Shown piece after piece: positions 10,770 to 18,716 of a stretch of DNA of 64,000 nucleotides. Origin of the DNA: Streptomyces sp. P9-A4 (GTDB taxonomy: Bacteria; Actinomycetota; Actinomycetes; Streptomycetales; Streptomycetaceae); contig NZ_JAZIFY010000001.1 of assembly GCF_036634195.1 (NCBI RefSeq), positions 4,164,501 through 4,228,500 on the forward strand. Reading direction: 5' to 3'. The position numbers and the translations under genes were made by a program. Positions within the stretch are counted from its first letter, which is position 1; every line of letters begins with the position of its first letter. The notes under the pieces are model-generated. The model searched no databases. It was not told where the DNA came from and saw nothing but the letters and a program-made list of their open reading frames with translations.

Positions 10770-10789
10770 GGGGGGAGGGTGGGGGTGGG
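10770..10789 (+). promoter_or_regulatory. G-quadruplex-type motif
   Basis: Four runs of three or more G separated by single bases: GGGGGGAGGGTGGGGGTGGG. Such short loops give very stable quadruplexes in vitro. It lies about 70 bases upstream of the methyltransferase start on the minus strand. Any regulatory effect is inferred. Confidence 0.5.
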
Positions 10790-10938
10790 CTGCGCGGGTC
10801 ACGGGACGCATCGGGGGAGGGGGGTGAGGGCCAGAGGGCGGAACCCGTACGGGAGGCCTCGTAGGGGTGTCCTCAGGCCCGGGAAAGGGGGTTCACGGGG
10901 TGCGCCGGGGGCGGGTTTCCGGGTGGACGCCGGGACCG

Positions 10939-11670
10939 TCAGGCCGGTGGGGCGAGCAGGCCCGTGTCCTGGCCCGCGCGGCGGAGCGAGTCCGTGACGA
11001 AGCCGTTCGCCTTGAGCTCCTCGACGGTGTCGCGGAGGAAGGCGACGGTCTCCGGGGAACGGCCGACCGTCGTCCCGACCGCCTGCCGGATCTCCATGAA
11101 CCGGCCCTCGATCAGACGGACTTCGGGATGCGCGGCGGCGTACGAGGTCATCGGCTGCCGAATGCCGGCGCCCACCTCCAGACCCTCGTCCCGGAAGGTG
11201 TCGACGCCCTCCTCCCCGCGGACGACCGTCGCGTGCGCGAGGGACCGGGACAGGAACAGGTCGTACGCGGAACCCTGCTTGACCCCGATCCGGACGCCCG
11301 GGGCGTCGACCTCGGCGACGGAGGCGAGGCCGGAGTCGCGGGGAACGGCGTACACGCCCTCGATGACGACGTACGGGGCGGTGAACGCCACCTCCGTCTC
11401 CCGCGCCGGGTCCACGGCCAGGAAGCAGAGGTCGGCCCGGCCGCCCGCCATCGCCTCGAACGACTTCCGCGCCGCGTCGAAGCACAGCAGCTCCACGGGT
11501 ACGCCGAGCCGCGCACCGATCTCCCGCGCCAGATCGACGGTGATCCCGGAGGGTGTCTCGGGGGTGCCCTGAGCGAGCACGGGATTCCCGAGGTTGACGG
11601 AGGCCCGGAGGACGCCGGTGGGGGCGAGGTCGGCGGCGACGGGGTTCGTGGTGGGGCTCGCGGTCGTCAT
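10939..11670 (-). CDS. transporter substrate-binding domain protein (SBP_bac_3-like) lacking a signal peptide
   Basis: A 243-residue type-II periplasmic-binding fold, as in polar amino-acid ABC transporters: RASVNLGNPVLAQ, GITVDLAREIGARLGVPVEL, AGGRADLCFLAVDPARETEVAFT and GVRIGVKQGSAYDLFL are the usual lobe motifs. The protein begins MTTASPTTNPVAADLAPTG, with no signal peptide, lipobox or membrane helix, and no permease or ATPase is adjacent. A cytosolic ligand sensor or a remnant is possible. It is divergent from the Eis-like gene. Confidence 0.8.
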   Translation of the reverse strand: MTTASPTTNPVAADLAPTGVLRASVNLGNPVLAQGTPETPSGITVDLAREIGARLGVPVELLCFDAARKSFEAMAGGRADLCFLAVDPARETEVAFTAPYVVIEGVYAVPRDSGLASVAEVDAPGVRIGVKQGSAYDLFLSRSLAHATVVRGEEGVDTFRDEGLEVGAGIRQPMTSYAAAHPEVRLIEGRFMEIRQAVGTTVGRSPETVAFLRDTVEELKANGFVTDSLRRAGQDTGLLAPPA

Positions 11671-11885
11671 GGGGAGCGAGTCTAGGCAGCCGCCCCGGCG
11701 AGCCCGGCACTCGCAGCCGTACCGCGAACCCCGGCGGGACGGAGTCCGTCGAGCAGGCGGCTCGTCGGCGGTGAGCCGGATCGCGCCGTGCGCCTCGGCC
11801 CTCGGCGGGCTACTGCCCCTCCGCGTAATTCAGTTGACCTTGTCTCCCGGTCGCACTGCACTGTGGCCGGGCACCGCACGTCGTC

Positions 11886-12650
11886 GTGTCCGCGCCCCAC
11901 CTCGACGCCCGCCCCGTCGAGGTGCTCCGTCGTGCCGACTGCGGCGAGATCCTGGAAGCGGTCTACGACCGGTACCGTCGCGCCCAGCCCGGCGCGCTGT
12001 CCCGGCCGCGCCGCTGGTGGGACCTGGGTGCCGGGGAGCCCCCGGTCTCCTCGGCGCCGCGTTACGTCGCCGTCCACCGTGACGCCGACGGCGTCCCCGA
12101 CGGGTACGCCAGCTACTCGCGCGGCGATTCCGACGCCCTCACCGTCGACGAGATCATCACCACCGACGACGCCGTCTTCACCGCCCTGGCCCGGTTCCTG
12201 CTCGGGCACGACCTGGTCGCCGAGGTCGTGTTCAGGCACGTCCCGCCCGAGCACCCGCTGCGCTGGCAGCTCGCGGACTTCCGGGCCGGCCAGGTGGGCG
12301 GCGACACCGACTGGCTCTGGGTGCGGCTCCTCGACGTCCCGCGCGCCCTGACCGCTCGCGGCTGGTACGCGGACGGCGAGCTCGTCCTCGACGTCGACGA
12401 TCCCTTCCTCGGCGAGCGGGGCCGCTACCTGCTGACCGTCCGCGACGGCAGGGCCGACTGCGTCCGGACCGACCGGGAGCCCGATCTCTCCCTGGACATA
12501 CGGGATCTGGGCTCGGTCTACCTCGGCGGCACCGCCCCGACCACCCTCGTACGCGCCGGGCACATCCGAGCCCACCACCCGGCCGCCCCCGCCCTCGCCG
12601 ACGCCCTCTTCCGCTCCGACCGCGCCCCGCACTGCCTCCACTGGTTCTGA
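11886..12650 (+). pseudogene. Eis-like GNAT acetyltransferase, N-terminal GNAT domain missing
   Basis: The 254-residue frame matches the middle and C-terminal parts of Eis-type acetyltransferases: the linker 'VEVLRRADCGEILEAVYDRYRR', the PGALSRPRRWWDL segment, the second GNAT-like domain, and the SCP2-like tail ending in a C-terminal aromatic (HCLHWF), the carboxylate of which is catalytic in Eis. The usual first ~150 residues, with the acetyl-CoA loop, are absent. The frame is blocked by a TGA at 11835 and no N-terminal homology was seen in 11671-11885. Hence a decayed gene, or a shortened protein from GTG 11886. Confidence 0.7.
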
Positions 12651-12768
12651 CCCGCACGACCTCACCTCCCCTCCCGAACACCCCTCCCCCTCCCGGGGGT
12701 TGCCCCCACCCCCGATCCGCCTGTTCGCCGGATGGGGCGGGGGGGTCCGGGTTCGAGAGGCTGTGCGC

Positions 12769-14268
12769 ATGACAACGAACCGTGGACGCAAGGCCCTGAT
12801 TCTCGCCCTCTCCGTCGTCGCCGTCGCCGGCGCCGGGGTCGTATCCGGTGGGGGTGCCCCCGCCGTCGCCGCCGGGCTCGACTGGGGGGTCTGCGACCCC
12901 GCCGTGAAGCCGCTTCCCGCGCAGGAGTGCGCCAAGCTCTCCGTACCCCTCGACTACGCCGATCCCGACGGCGAACAGATCCAGCTCGCCGTCTCCCGCC
13001 TCCGGAGCACCCGGCCCGAGGCGCGGCGCGGCTCGCTCATGGTCATTCCCGGCGGGCCCGGCAGTTCCGGTGTGCAGCGGCTCGCCCAGAAGGGGGCCGT
13101 CCTCGCCGGGCAGCTGGACGGCGCCTACGACCTCGTCGCCTTCGACCCGCGCGGCATCGGCGGCTCCGCGAAGGCGCGGTGCGGGCTCGACGAGGGCGAC
13201 CGGTGGATGGTCACCCTGCGGTCCTGGCCCGGCGCCGGTGGCGGCATCGACGAGAACGTCGCCCGGTCCAAGCGGATCGCCGAAGCCTGTGCCCGCAACG
13301 GCGGCGCCATGCTGCGCGGGCTGACCACCGCCAACCAGGTGCGCGACCTCGAACGCCTCCGCCAGGCCCTCGGCGAGCGCAAGCTGTCCGCCTGGGGCGT
13401 GTCGTACGGGACCTACGTCGCCGCCGCCTACGCCGAGAAGTACCCGGACCGCACCGACCGCTGGGTCCTCGACAGCAGCAACGACCCCGACCCCAAGCGC
13501 GTCGCCCGCGGCTGGCTCGTGGGCATGGCGCAGGGCGCCGAGGACCGCTTCCCGGACTTCGCCGCCTGGGCCGCCCACCCCGACCGGGCCGACCAGGGGC
13601 TGCGGCTCGCCGAACGCGCCGAGGACGTACGGCCGTTGGTGATCGATCTCGCCGCCCGGCTCGACCGGGAGCCGCACCCTTCGAACACCCCCGGCGCGCC
13701 CCTGACCGGCACCATGCTCCTCCAGGCCCTTCAGCAGGCCCTCTACTCCGACGCCTTCTTCCCCTCCTTCGCCCAGCTCGTGACCGACGCCCTCGACCCC
13801 GCCGGCGTGCCCGTACTGCCCCGCGAGCTCGCCGGCCCGATGCCCGACGACGCCGCCGCCATCACCGTCGGCGTCATCTGCAACGACGTCGACTGGCCCC
13901 GGTCCCCCGTCCGCTCCTACCAGCGGGCCGTCACCGCCGACCGCGCCGCCCACCCGCTGACCGCCGGCCTGCCCGTGAACGTCACCCCCTGCGCGTACTG
14001 GAAGGGCGGCGCCACCGAGAAGCCCGTCCGCATCACCGACCACGGGCCGTCCAACATCCTCATGATCCAGAACCTGCGCGACCCCTCCACCCCGTACTCC
14101 AAGGGCCTCGCCATGCGCGCCGCCCTCGGCCAGCGGGCCCGGCTCGTCTCCGTCGACCACGGCGGGCACGGGGTCTACCTCGGGAACGGCAACGCGTGCG
14201 GGGACACGGCCGTGACCCGGTTCCTCACGGAGGGCGTGCGGCCCGAGGCCGACGTTCTCTGCCGGTAG
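12769..14268 (+). CDS. secreted alpha/beta-hydrolase, S33 tripeptidyl aminopeptidase type
   Basis: A 499-residue exported hydrolase of the Streptomyces Tap/SlpD-SlpE group, which release N-terminal tripeptides outside the cell. The signal peptide runs to about AVAAG (residue 36) with no lipobox. The oxyanion region is MVIPGGPGSSG, the nucleophile is Ser212 in WGVSYGTYVAAAY, the acid is in NLRDPSTPY and the histidine in VDHGGHGVYL, followed by the family's C-terminal CGDTAV cysteine. The ATG 12769 is preceded by an in-frame GTG six bases upstream. A terminator hairpin follows. Confidence 0.9.
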   Translation: MTTNRGRKALILALSVVAVAGAGVVSGGGAPAVAAGLDWGVCDPAVKPLPAQECAKLSVPLDYADPDGEQIQLAVSRLRSTRPEARRGSLMVIPGGPGSSGVQRLAQKGAVLAGQLDGAYDLVAFDPRGIGGSAKARCGLDEGDRWMVTLRSWPGAGGGIDENVARSKRIAEACARNGGAMLRGLTTANQVRDLERLRQALGERKLSAWGVSYGTYVAAAYAEKYPDRTDRWVLDSSNDPDPKRVARGWLVGMAQGAEDRFPDFAAWAAHPDRADQGLRLAERAEDVRPLVIDLAARLDREPHPSNTPGAPLTGTMLLQALQQALYSDAFFPSFAQLVTDALDPAGVPVLPRELAGPMPDDAAAITVGVICNDVDWPRSPVRSYQRAVTADRAAHPLTAGLPVNVTPCAYWKGGATEKPVRITDHGPSNILMIQNLRDPSTPYSKGLAMRAALGQRARLVSVDHGGHGVYLGNGNACGDTAVTRFLTEGVRPEADVLCR

Positions 14269-14284
14269 GGCGTAGGACGCACAA

Positions 14285-14322
14285 GGGAGGGCCCGGTCGG
14301 ATTTCTCCGGCCGGGCCCTCCC
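14285..14322. terminator. intrinsic terminator between the S33 peptidase and the PTS gene
   Basis: GGGAGGGCCCGGTCGG, a 6-base ATTTCT loop, then CCGGCCGGGCCCTCCC: a 16-bp stem with one G-U pair. It lies between convergent genes. Confidence 0.75.
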
Positions 14323-14345
14323 TCCCCTGCTTGGCACCTTGGTCG

Positions 14346-15839
14346 TCAGACCTTTGCCGGTTCCGGCTCGGGGGTCTTCGGCGGGGTGCCGCCCGTCGCC
14401 ACCGTCACCTCCGCCGTCTCCGTCTCCGTCTCCACGTTGAACTCCTCCAGGAGTTCCTTGCTGAAGCCCCAGAAGTACGTCGCCACGAAGCCCGCCAGGT
14501 AGCCGATCAGCAGCCCGCCCGCGTAGATCGCGATCGTCGCGCCCAGGCCCTTGTTGCCGTCGAGGAGCGGGAAGAGCGCCCAGCCCGACGGGCCGATCGC
14601 CGTCGAGCCGACCGAGTCGCCCAGCATGCTGAAGAGTCCGATGAAGCCGCCGCCGAACGCGCCGCCGACGCAGGCCGTGATGAACGGGCGGCCGAGCGGG
14701 AGCGAGACACCGTAGATCAGGGGCTCGCCGACGCCCAGGAAGCCGGCCGGGAGGGCGGACTTGATGGTGCGGCGGATGGAGCCGTTGCGGGGGAGCTTGA
14801 GGTAGACGGCCATGGCCGCGCCGACCTGGCCCGCGCCGGCCATCGCGAGGATGGGGAGCAGGACCGTGTACCCCTGCTGCTCGATCAGCGTGGTGTGGAT
14901 CGGGATGAGCGCCTGGTGCAGGCCCAGCATCACCAGCGGCAGGAACAGGCCGCCGAGGAGGAAGCCGGCTCCGGCGCCCGCGTGCTCGAGGAGCCAGTTG
15001 GCGAACTCGCCGATGGCGGTGGAGATCTCACCGGCCAGGAACATCAGGCCGAAGATGGTGGCCAGGCCCGAGATCAGCACGGTCAGGGTCGGGGTGACCA
15101 GGACGTCCAGGGCCTCCGGCACCCAGCGGCGGCACCACTTCTCCACGTACACCGCGAGGACCGCCGCGCCGAGCGCGCCGAGCACACCGCCCTGGCCGGG
15201 GGAGAGCGTCTGGCCGAAGGCGTCGATCTTCGCGACGCCGGGGAAGACGATGATCGCCGCGACCGCGCCGCCGAGGATCGCCGTACCGCCGAACTCCTTG
15301 GCCGTGTTGTAGCCGACGAAGACGGCGATGAGCGCCATGAAGCCGCTGGCGATCGCCGCGAGCGCGGGGGTGACGCCGGGCAGCCAGCCGAGGTTGATCA
15401 GCAGGCCGTTGAGGCCGGCGATGATGCCGCAGCCGATGAGGGCGGGGATCAGCGGGACGAAGATGTTCGCGATCCGGCGGAGGAAGAGCTTGAACGGGGT
15501 GGCGTTCTTCGCCTTCTGCGCCGACTTGATCGCGGCGCCCTGCGCCGCCAGGTCGTCGGCCGAGTGGGCCGCCTTCGGCGCCGCCGCCACCAGGGCCTCG
15601 ATCTCCGGGGTCACGCGGGCGACGGTGCCGGGGCCGAGGACGATCTGGTACGTGTCGTCCTCCACCACACCCATCACCGAGGGCAGGGCCTTGAGGGCCT
15701 CGTCCCGGACGAGCGAGCGGTCACGCAGTCCCAGCCGGAGGCGGGTCATGCAGTGGGCCACGGAGCTGATGTTCTCGGCGCCGCCGACGAGGGGGAGGAT
15801 CGCGGCGGCGATGGCGCGGTTCTTGTCGTCTGTGCTCAT
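14346..15839 (-). CDS. PTS EIIBC component, probable N-acetylmuramic acid permease (MurP-like)
   Basis: A 497-residue glucose-family PTS permease. The EIIB domain is N-terminal, with the phosphorylated Cys30 in SVAHCMTRLRL, followed by a linker and a polytopic EIIC domain from about residue 110 (LFLRRIANIFVPLIPALIGCG) with the GVGEPLIYGV loop near 390. There is no EIIA domain, so it must borrow one, as MurP does. It lies 34 bases after murQ and downstream of an RpiR regulator, which supports MurNAc uptake with 6-phosphorylation. Substrate is inferred from neighbours. Confidence 0.82.
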   Translation of the reverse strand: MSTDDKNRAIAAAILPLVGGAENISSVAHCMTRLRLGLRDRSLVRDEALKALPSVMGVVEDDTYQIVLGPGTVARVTPEIEALVAAAPKAAHSADDLAAQGAAIKSAQKAKNATPFKLFLRRIANIFVPLIPALIGCGIIAGLNGLLINLGWLPGVTPALAAIASGFMALIAVFVGYNTAKEFGGTAILGGAVAAIIVFPGVAKIDAFGQTLSPGQGGVLGALGAAVLAVYVEKWCRRWVPEALDVLVTPTLTVLISGLATIFGLMFLAGEISTAIGEFANWLLEHAGAGAGFLLGGLFLPLVMLGLHQALIPIHTTLIEQQGYTVLLPILAMAGAGQVGAAMAVYLKLPRNGSIRRTIKSALPAGFLGVGEPLIYGVSLPLGRPFITACVGGAFGGGFIGLFSMLGDSVGSTAIGPSGWALFPLLDGNKGLGATIAIYAGGLLIGYLAGFVATYFWGFSKELLEEFNVETETETAEVTVATGGTPPKTPEPEPAKV

Positions 15840-15873
15840 GGTGCGGTGGTGCCTTGCTGTGAGGGGAGGGGGC

Positions 15874-16803
15874 TCAGCTGGACTTCGCGTGCAGCGCCGC
15901 ACGCAGGTGCCCCTGGGAGACGGTGAGCCGCTGGGCGGCCGTCGGGGCGTCGATGTCGGCGAGGATCATGAGGATCGCGTTCTTCACCTCCCCGTCGGCG
16001 GCGGTGAGGGCGGCCTCGATCTGCTCGTCCGGGGCTCCGGTGGCCAGTGCGACGATCCGCCGCGAGCGGGCCTGGAGCTTCTCGTTGGAGGCGCGGACGT
16101 CGACCATGAGGTTTCCGTAGGTCTTGCCGAGCCGGATCATGGTGATCGTCGAGATCATGTTGAGGACGAGCTTCTGGGCGGTGCCCGCCTTGAGCCGGGT
16201 GGAGCCGGTGAGCAGCTCGGGGCCGGGGACGACCTCGATGCCGTGTTCGGCGGCGGCGGCGAGCGCGCTGTCCGCGTTGCAGGACAGGCCGATGGTGAGG
16301 GCGCCGTGGGCGCGGGCGTGCTCGACGGCGCCGATGGCGTACGGGGTGCGGCCCGAGGCGGAGATGCCGACGACGGTGTCGTCCGCGGTGACGCCGAGGG
16401 CGGTGAGGTCCTCGGCGGCGAGTTCCTTGGAGTCCTCGGCGCCTTCGACGGCCTTGACCATGGCGGACGGGCCGCCCGCGATCAGGCCGACGACCCGGGA
16501 GGGGTCGGTGTTGAAGGTGGGCGGGCATTCGCTGGCGTCGAGGACGCCGAGGCGGCCGGCGGTGCCCGCGCCCATGTAGAGGAGCCGTCCGCCGCGGGCC
16601 ATGCGTTCGGCGGTGGCGTCGATCGCGGCGGCGATGGCGGGGAGCTGCCGGGCGACGGCGGCGGGGACGGTGGCGTCCTCGTCGTTCATGAGCGCGGCGA
16701 TCTCGGCGGTGGGGAGCTGGTCGATCTCGGCCAGTTCCGGACGGAACGCTTCGGTGGTGAGGGTGGCCAGCTGGGCGCGCAGTTCGGAGTACGTGGTGGA
16801 CAC
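15874..16803 (-). CDS. murQ: N-acetylmuramic acid 6-phosphate etherase
   Basis: A 309-residue SIS-domain lyase that cleaves the D-lactyl ether of MurNAc-6-P to GlcNAc-6-P. Clear family motifs: EIDQLPTAEIAALMNDED, GRLLYMGAGTAGRLGVLDA then SECPPTFNTDP, GGPSAMVKAVEGAEDS, ISASGRTPYAIGAVEHA and STRLKAGTAQKLVLNMIS. Length is normal. The gene is flanked by the RpiR-type regulator upstream and the PTS permease downstream on the same strand, forming a peptidoglycan-recycling unit. Confidence 0.95.
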   Translation of the reverse strand: MSTTYSELRAQLATLTTEAFRPELAEIDQLPTAEIAALMNDEDATVPAAVARQLPAIAAAIDATAERMARGGRLLYMGAGTAGRLGVLDASECPPTFNTDPSRVVGLIAGGPSAMVKAVEGAEDSKELAAEDLTALGVTADDTVVGISASGRTPYAIGAVEHARAHGALTIGLSCNADSALAAAAEHGIEVVPGPELLTGSTRLKAGTAQKLVLNMISTITMIRLGKTYGNLMVDVRASNEKLQARSRRIVALATGAPDEQIEAALTAADGEVKNAILMILADIDAPTAAQRLTVSQGHLRAALHAKSS

Positions 16804-16856
16804 GAGAGGCTCTTTCGTGGGTGGTGCGGCGGGTGCGGGGGGTTCGGGCGGCCTGA

Positions 16857-16908
16857 TGGGCCGGTCAGCGGGTGCGGGTGGCTTCGTGGGCCGGTCAGCG
16901 GGTGCGGG
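16857..16908 (+). repeat. 22-base direct repeat, 30-base period
   Basis: TGGGCCGGTCAGCGGGTGCG(GG) occurs at 16857-16878 and 16887-16908. The second copy contains the stop codon of the regulator gene, so its 3' end has been duplicated into the spacer before murQ. Probably replication slippage. Confidence 0.7.
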
Positions 16909-17812
16909 GTGAGTGGCGGTGGGCGAGGGCTTCGTACGAGGCGGCGAGGGCAGGGGCCGCCGTCTCGTACGTACGCTGGGTGACGCAGGTGAACAGGCAG
17001 TCCACGACCAGGAGTTGGCTGGTGCGGGACGACATGGCCGCGGGGCGCAGTTCGCTCTCGCGGGCGGTGGAGGTGGTCAGGACGTGGTCGGCGTACTGGG
17101 TGACCGGGCCGTCCGGGCGGCCGGTGATCGCGACCGTGGTGGCACCGTGGTCGAAGGCCACCCGGAGCGGTTCTATGACGTCGCCGGTGGAGCCGGAGTG
17201 GGTGATGGCGATGGCCACGTCCCCGGAGCGCAGCTGCACGGCGTTGGTGACCGCGAGGTGCGGGTCGCTGTGGGCGTGGGCGAGCAGGCCGATGCGGAGG
17301 AGTTTCTGGCCGAGGTCCTGGGCGACGAGGCCGGAGGCGCCGACGCCGTAGATGTCGATGCGGCGGGCGGTGGCGAGGGCGGCGACGGCGGCGCCGAGCT
17401 GGACGGTGTCGAGTCCGGCGGCGGTGTCGGCGAGGGTCTGCTGCTCGTCGTAGGCCAGCTTGGCGACGACGTCGGCGATCGGGTCGTCGACGGCGATGTC
17501 GGCGGTGACGGCGGGCGCCCGGCCGGACTGCTGCTGGGCGGCGAGCCCGGCGAGGGCGAGCCGGAGGTCGCGGTAGCCGGGGTAGCCGAGGAGGCGGGCG
17601 GTGCGGACGACGGTCGCCTCGCTGGTCCCGGTGAGCTCGGCGAGGCCGGTGACCGTGAGCGCGGCGCAGCCGGCCGGGTCTCCGGCGACGGCCTCGGCGA
17701 CCCGCTGCATCGAGCGGGTCATGGACGGCGCGAGGGTCCGGACCTTGGCCGCGAGGGCGGCGGGTGCGGGCGGCGCGTCGCTCGTGAAACTTTCCTTCAC
17801 AACATTGGTCAC
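16895..17812 (-). CDS. murR: RpiR/MurR-family transcriptional regulator of MurNAc recycling
   Basis: A 305-residue regulator with an N-terminal RpiR-type helix-turn-helix (LTVTGLAELTGTSEATVVRTARLLG) and a C-terminal SIS sugar-phosphate domain (IDIYGVGASGLVAQDLGQKLLRIG, AITHSGSTGDV). GTG starts at 17812 and 17800 are both possible and neither has a clear ribosome site. It is the first gene of the murR-murQ-PTS set; regulators of this type usually respond to MurNAc-6-P. Two inverted repeats at its start are candidate autoregulatory operators. The symbol is by context. Confidence 0.85.
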   Translation of the reverse strand: MTNVVKESFTSDAPPAPAALAAKVRTLAPSMTRSMQRVAEAVAGDPAGCAALTVTGLAELTGTSEATVVRTARLLGYPGYRDLRLALAGLAAQQQSGRAPAVTADIAVDDPIADVVAKLAYDEQQTLADTAAGLDTVQLGAAVAALATARRIDIYGVGASGLVAQDLGQKLLRIGLLAHAHSDPHLAVTNAVQLRSGDVAIAITHSGSTGDVIEPLRVAFDHGATTVAITGRPDGPVTQYADHVLTTSTARESELRPAAMSSRTSQLLVVDCLFTCVTQRTYETAAPALAASYEALAHRHSPRTR

Positions 17813-17829
17813 GTCTGAAAGATACTTTC
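17784..17829. promoter_or_regulatory. candidate MurR operators
   Basis: Two inverted repeats cover the regulator's start: GAAAGATACTTTC (17817-17829, perfect 5-3-5 arms) and GTGAAACTTTCCTTCAC (17784-17800, GTGAA/TTCAC arms). The two share a CTTTC core. Position suggests autoregulation; binding is inferred. Confidence 0.45.
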
Positions 17830-17948
17830 GGCAGGGGTGGGCGACAAGACCCCGTCGGTCCCGGATTGGGAGGGGACCTTGGTCCTTTTCGTACGGTCGG
17901 CAGCGCGGCGGTCGTACGGCCGGCCGGCGGCGTTCGTACGGTTCTCCC

Positions 17949-18326
17949 GTGGCGAGTGACAATGAGTCCATGGACGACATCGACCCCGTGGAGCAGGCGC
18001 TCCACGCCGCTCGCGCGCTGGTACTGGCCGACCTGGTGGCCCGCGAGGTCGCCGCCGCCGAGGTCGTGTCGATGGTGGAGGACGCCGTGACCCACCGGCG
18101 CTGGTGGGTCGAGCAGTGGCCCGAAGGCGTCACGTACGTCGCCGGACTCGTCGCCCAGGACGTCCAGGACGCCCTGCTCGAACGCTACGGACGCTGGCCG
18201 CTCTGCCCGGTCTGCTCCACCGGCGACCCGCACGCCCTGGACGTGGAACCCGAGCTCGGCCCGGACCCGCACTGGGTCTGCGGCAAGCAGGGCGTGGTCG
18301 TCGCCCCGGTGGGCGGACTGACGTGA
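17949..18326 (+). CDS. conserved hypothetical protein with Cys-rich C-terminus
   Basis: A 125-residue acidic protein, coding from GTG 17949 (ATG at 17970 is the alternative; neither has a clear ribosome site). An N-terminal helical part (VEQALHAARALVLADLVA) is followed by WWVEQWPEG and a likely metal-binding knuckle LCPVCSTGDPHAL and HWVCGK. It overlaps the next gene by 4 bases (GTGA), so the two are translationally coupled. Related proteins recur beside murQR in Streptomyces as I recall, with no known function. Confidence 0.75.
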   Translation: MASDNESMDDIDPVEQALHAARALVLADLVAREVAAAEVVSMVEDAVTHRRWWVEQWPEGVTYVAGLVAQDVQDALLERYGRWPLCPVCSTGDPHALDVEPELGPDPHWVCGKQGVVVAPVGGLT

Positions 18327-18592
18327 CCCTCTACATCGACCCCCCGACCTGGCCGGGGCACGGGCGCATGTGGTCCCACCTGGTCAGCGATGTCTCCTTC
18401 GACGAGCTGCACGCCTTCGCCGCCTCGATCGGCGCCCCGCCCCGCGCCTTCGAGCGGGACCACTACGACATCCCCTCCGACCGGTACCGGGACGCGGTGG
18501 AGGGCGGCGCGGTCGAGGTCGGGTCGAAGGAGCTGCTGCGGCGGCTCACGGAGGCGGGGCTGCGACGGCCGAAGGGGCGGCCGGCGCCCTGA
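18323..18592 (+). CDS. DUF4031-domain protein
   Basis: An 89-residue small protein starting VTLYIDPPTWPGHGRMWSHL, with the SDVSFDELHAFAASIG, FERDHYDIP and YRDAVEGGAVEVGSKELL segments that characterise DUF4031. Its GTG overlaps the stop of the preceding gene by 4 bases. The family has no established biochemistry. A terminator hairpin follows, shared with the convergent membrane-protein gene. Confidence 0.85.
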   Translation: MTLYIDPPTWPGHGRMWSHLVSDVSFDELHAFAASIGAPPRAFERDHYDIPSDRYRDAVEGGAVEVGSKELLRRLTEAGLRRPKGRPAP

Positions 18593-18658
18593 CGGCCGGG
18601 GCGCTGACGGGCGGGCCCGGAGCCCTGACGGGGCGCCGAGGAGCCTGCCCTGGCAACG

Positions 18659-18698
18659 CCGAAGGGGCGGCACGGAGTGATCCGGGCCGCCCCTTCGG
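18659..18698. terminator. intrinsic terminator between convergent genes
   Basis: CCGAAGGGGCGGC and its exact complement form a 13-bp stem around a 14-base loop. Confidence 0.75.
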
Positions 18699-18716
18699 GT
18701 GCTTCGTTCGGGCGTT

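Noticed and set aside
12732..15926. A ~1,064-codon plus-strand frame across the peptidase and PTS genes
   Set aside because: Arg/Pro/Ala-rich shadow; both strands here carry clear genes in other frames.
16857..16908. Two 22-base repeats as a CRISPR-like unit
   Set aside because: Only two copies, an 8-base spacer, and one copy covers a stop codon; slippage duplication is enough.
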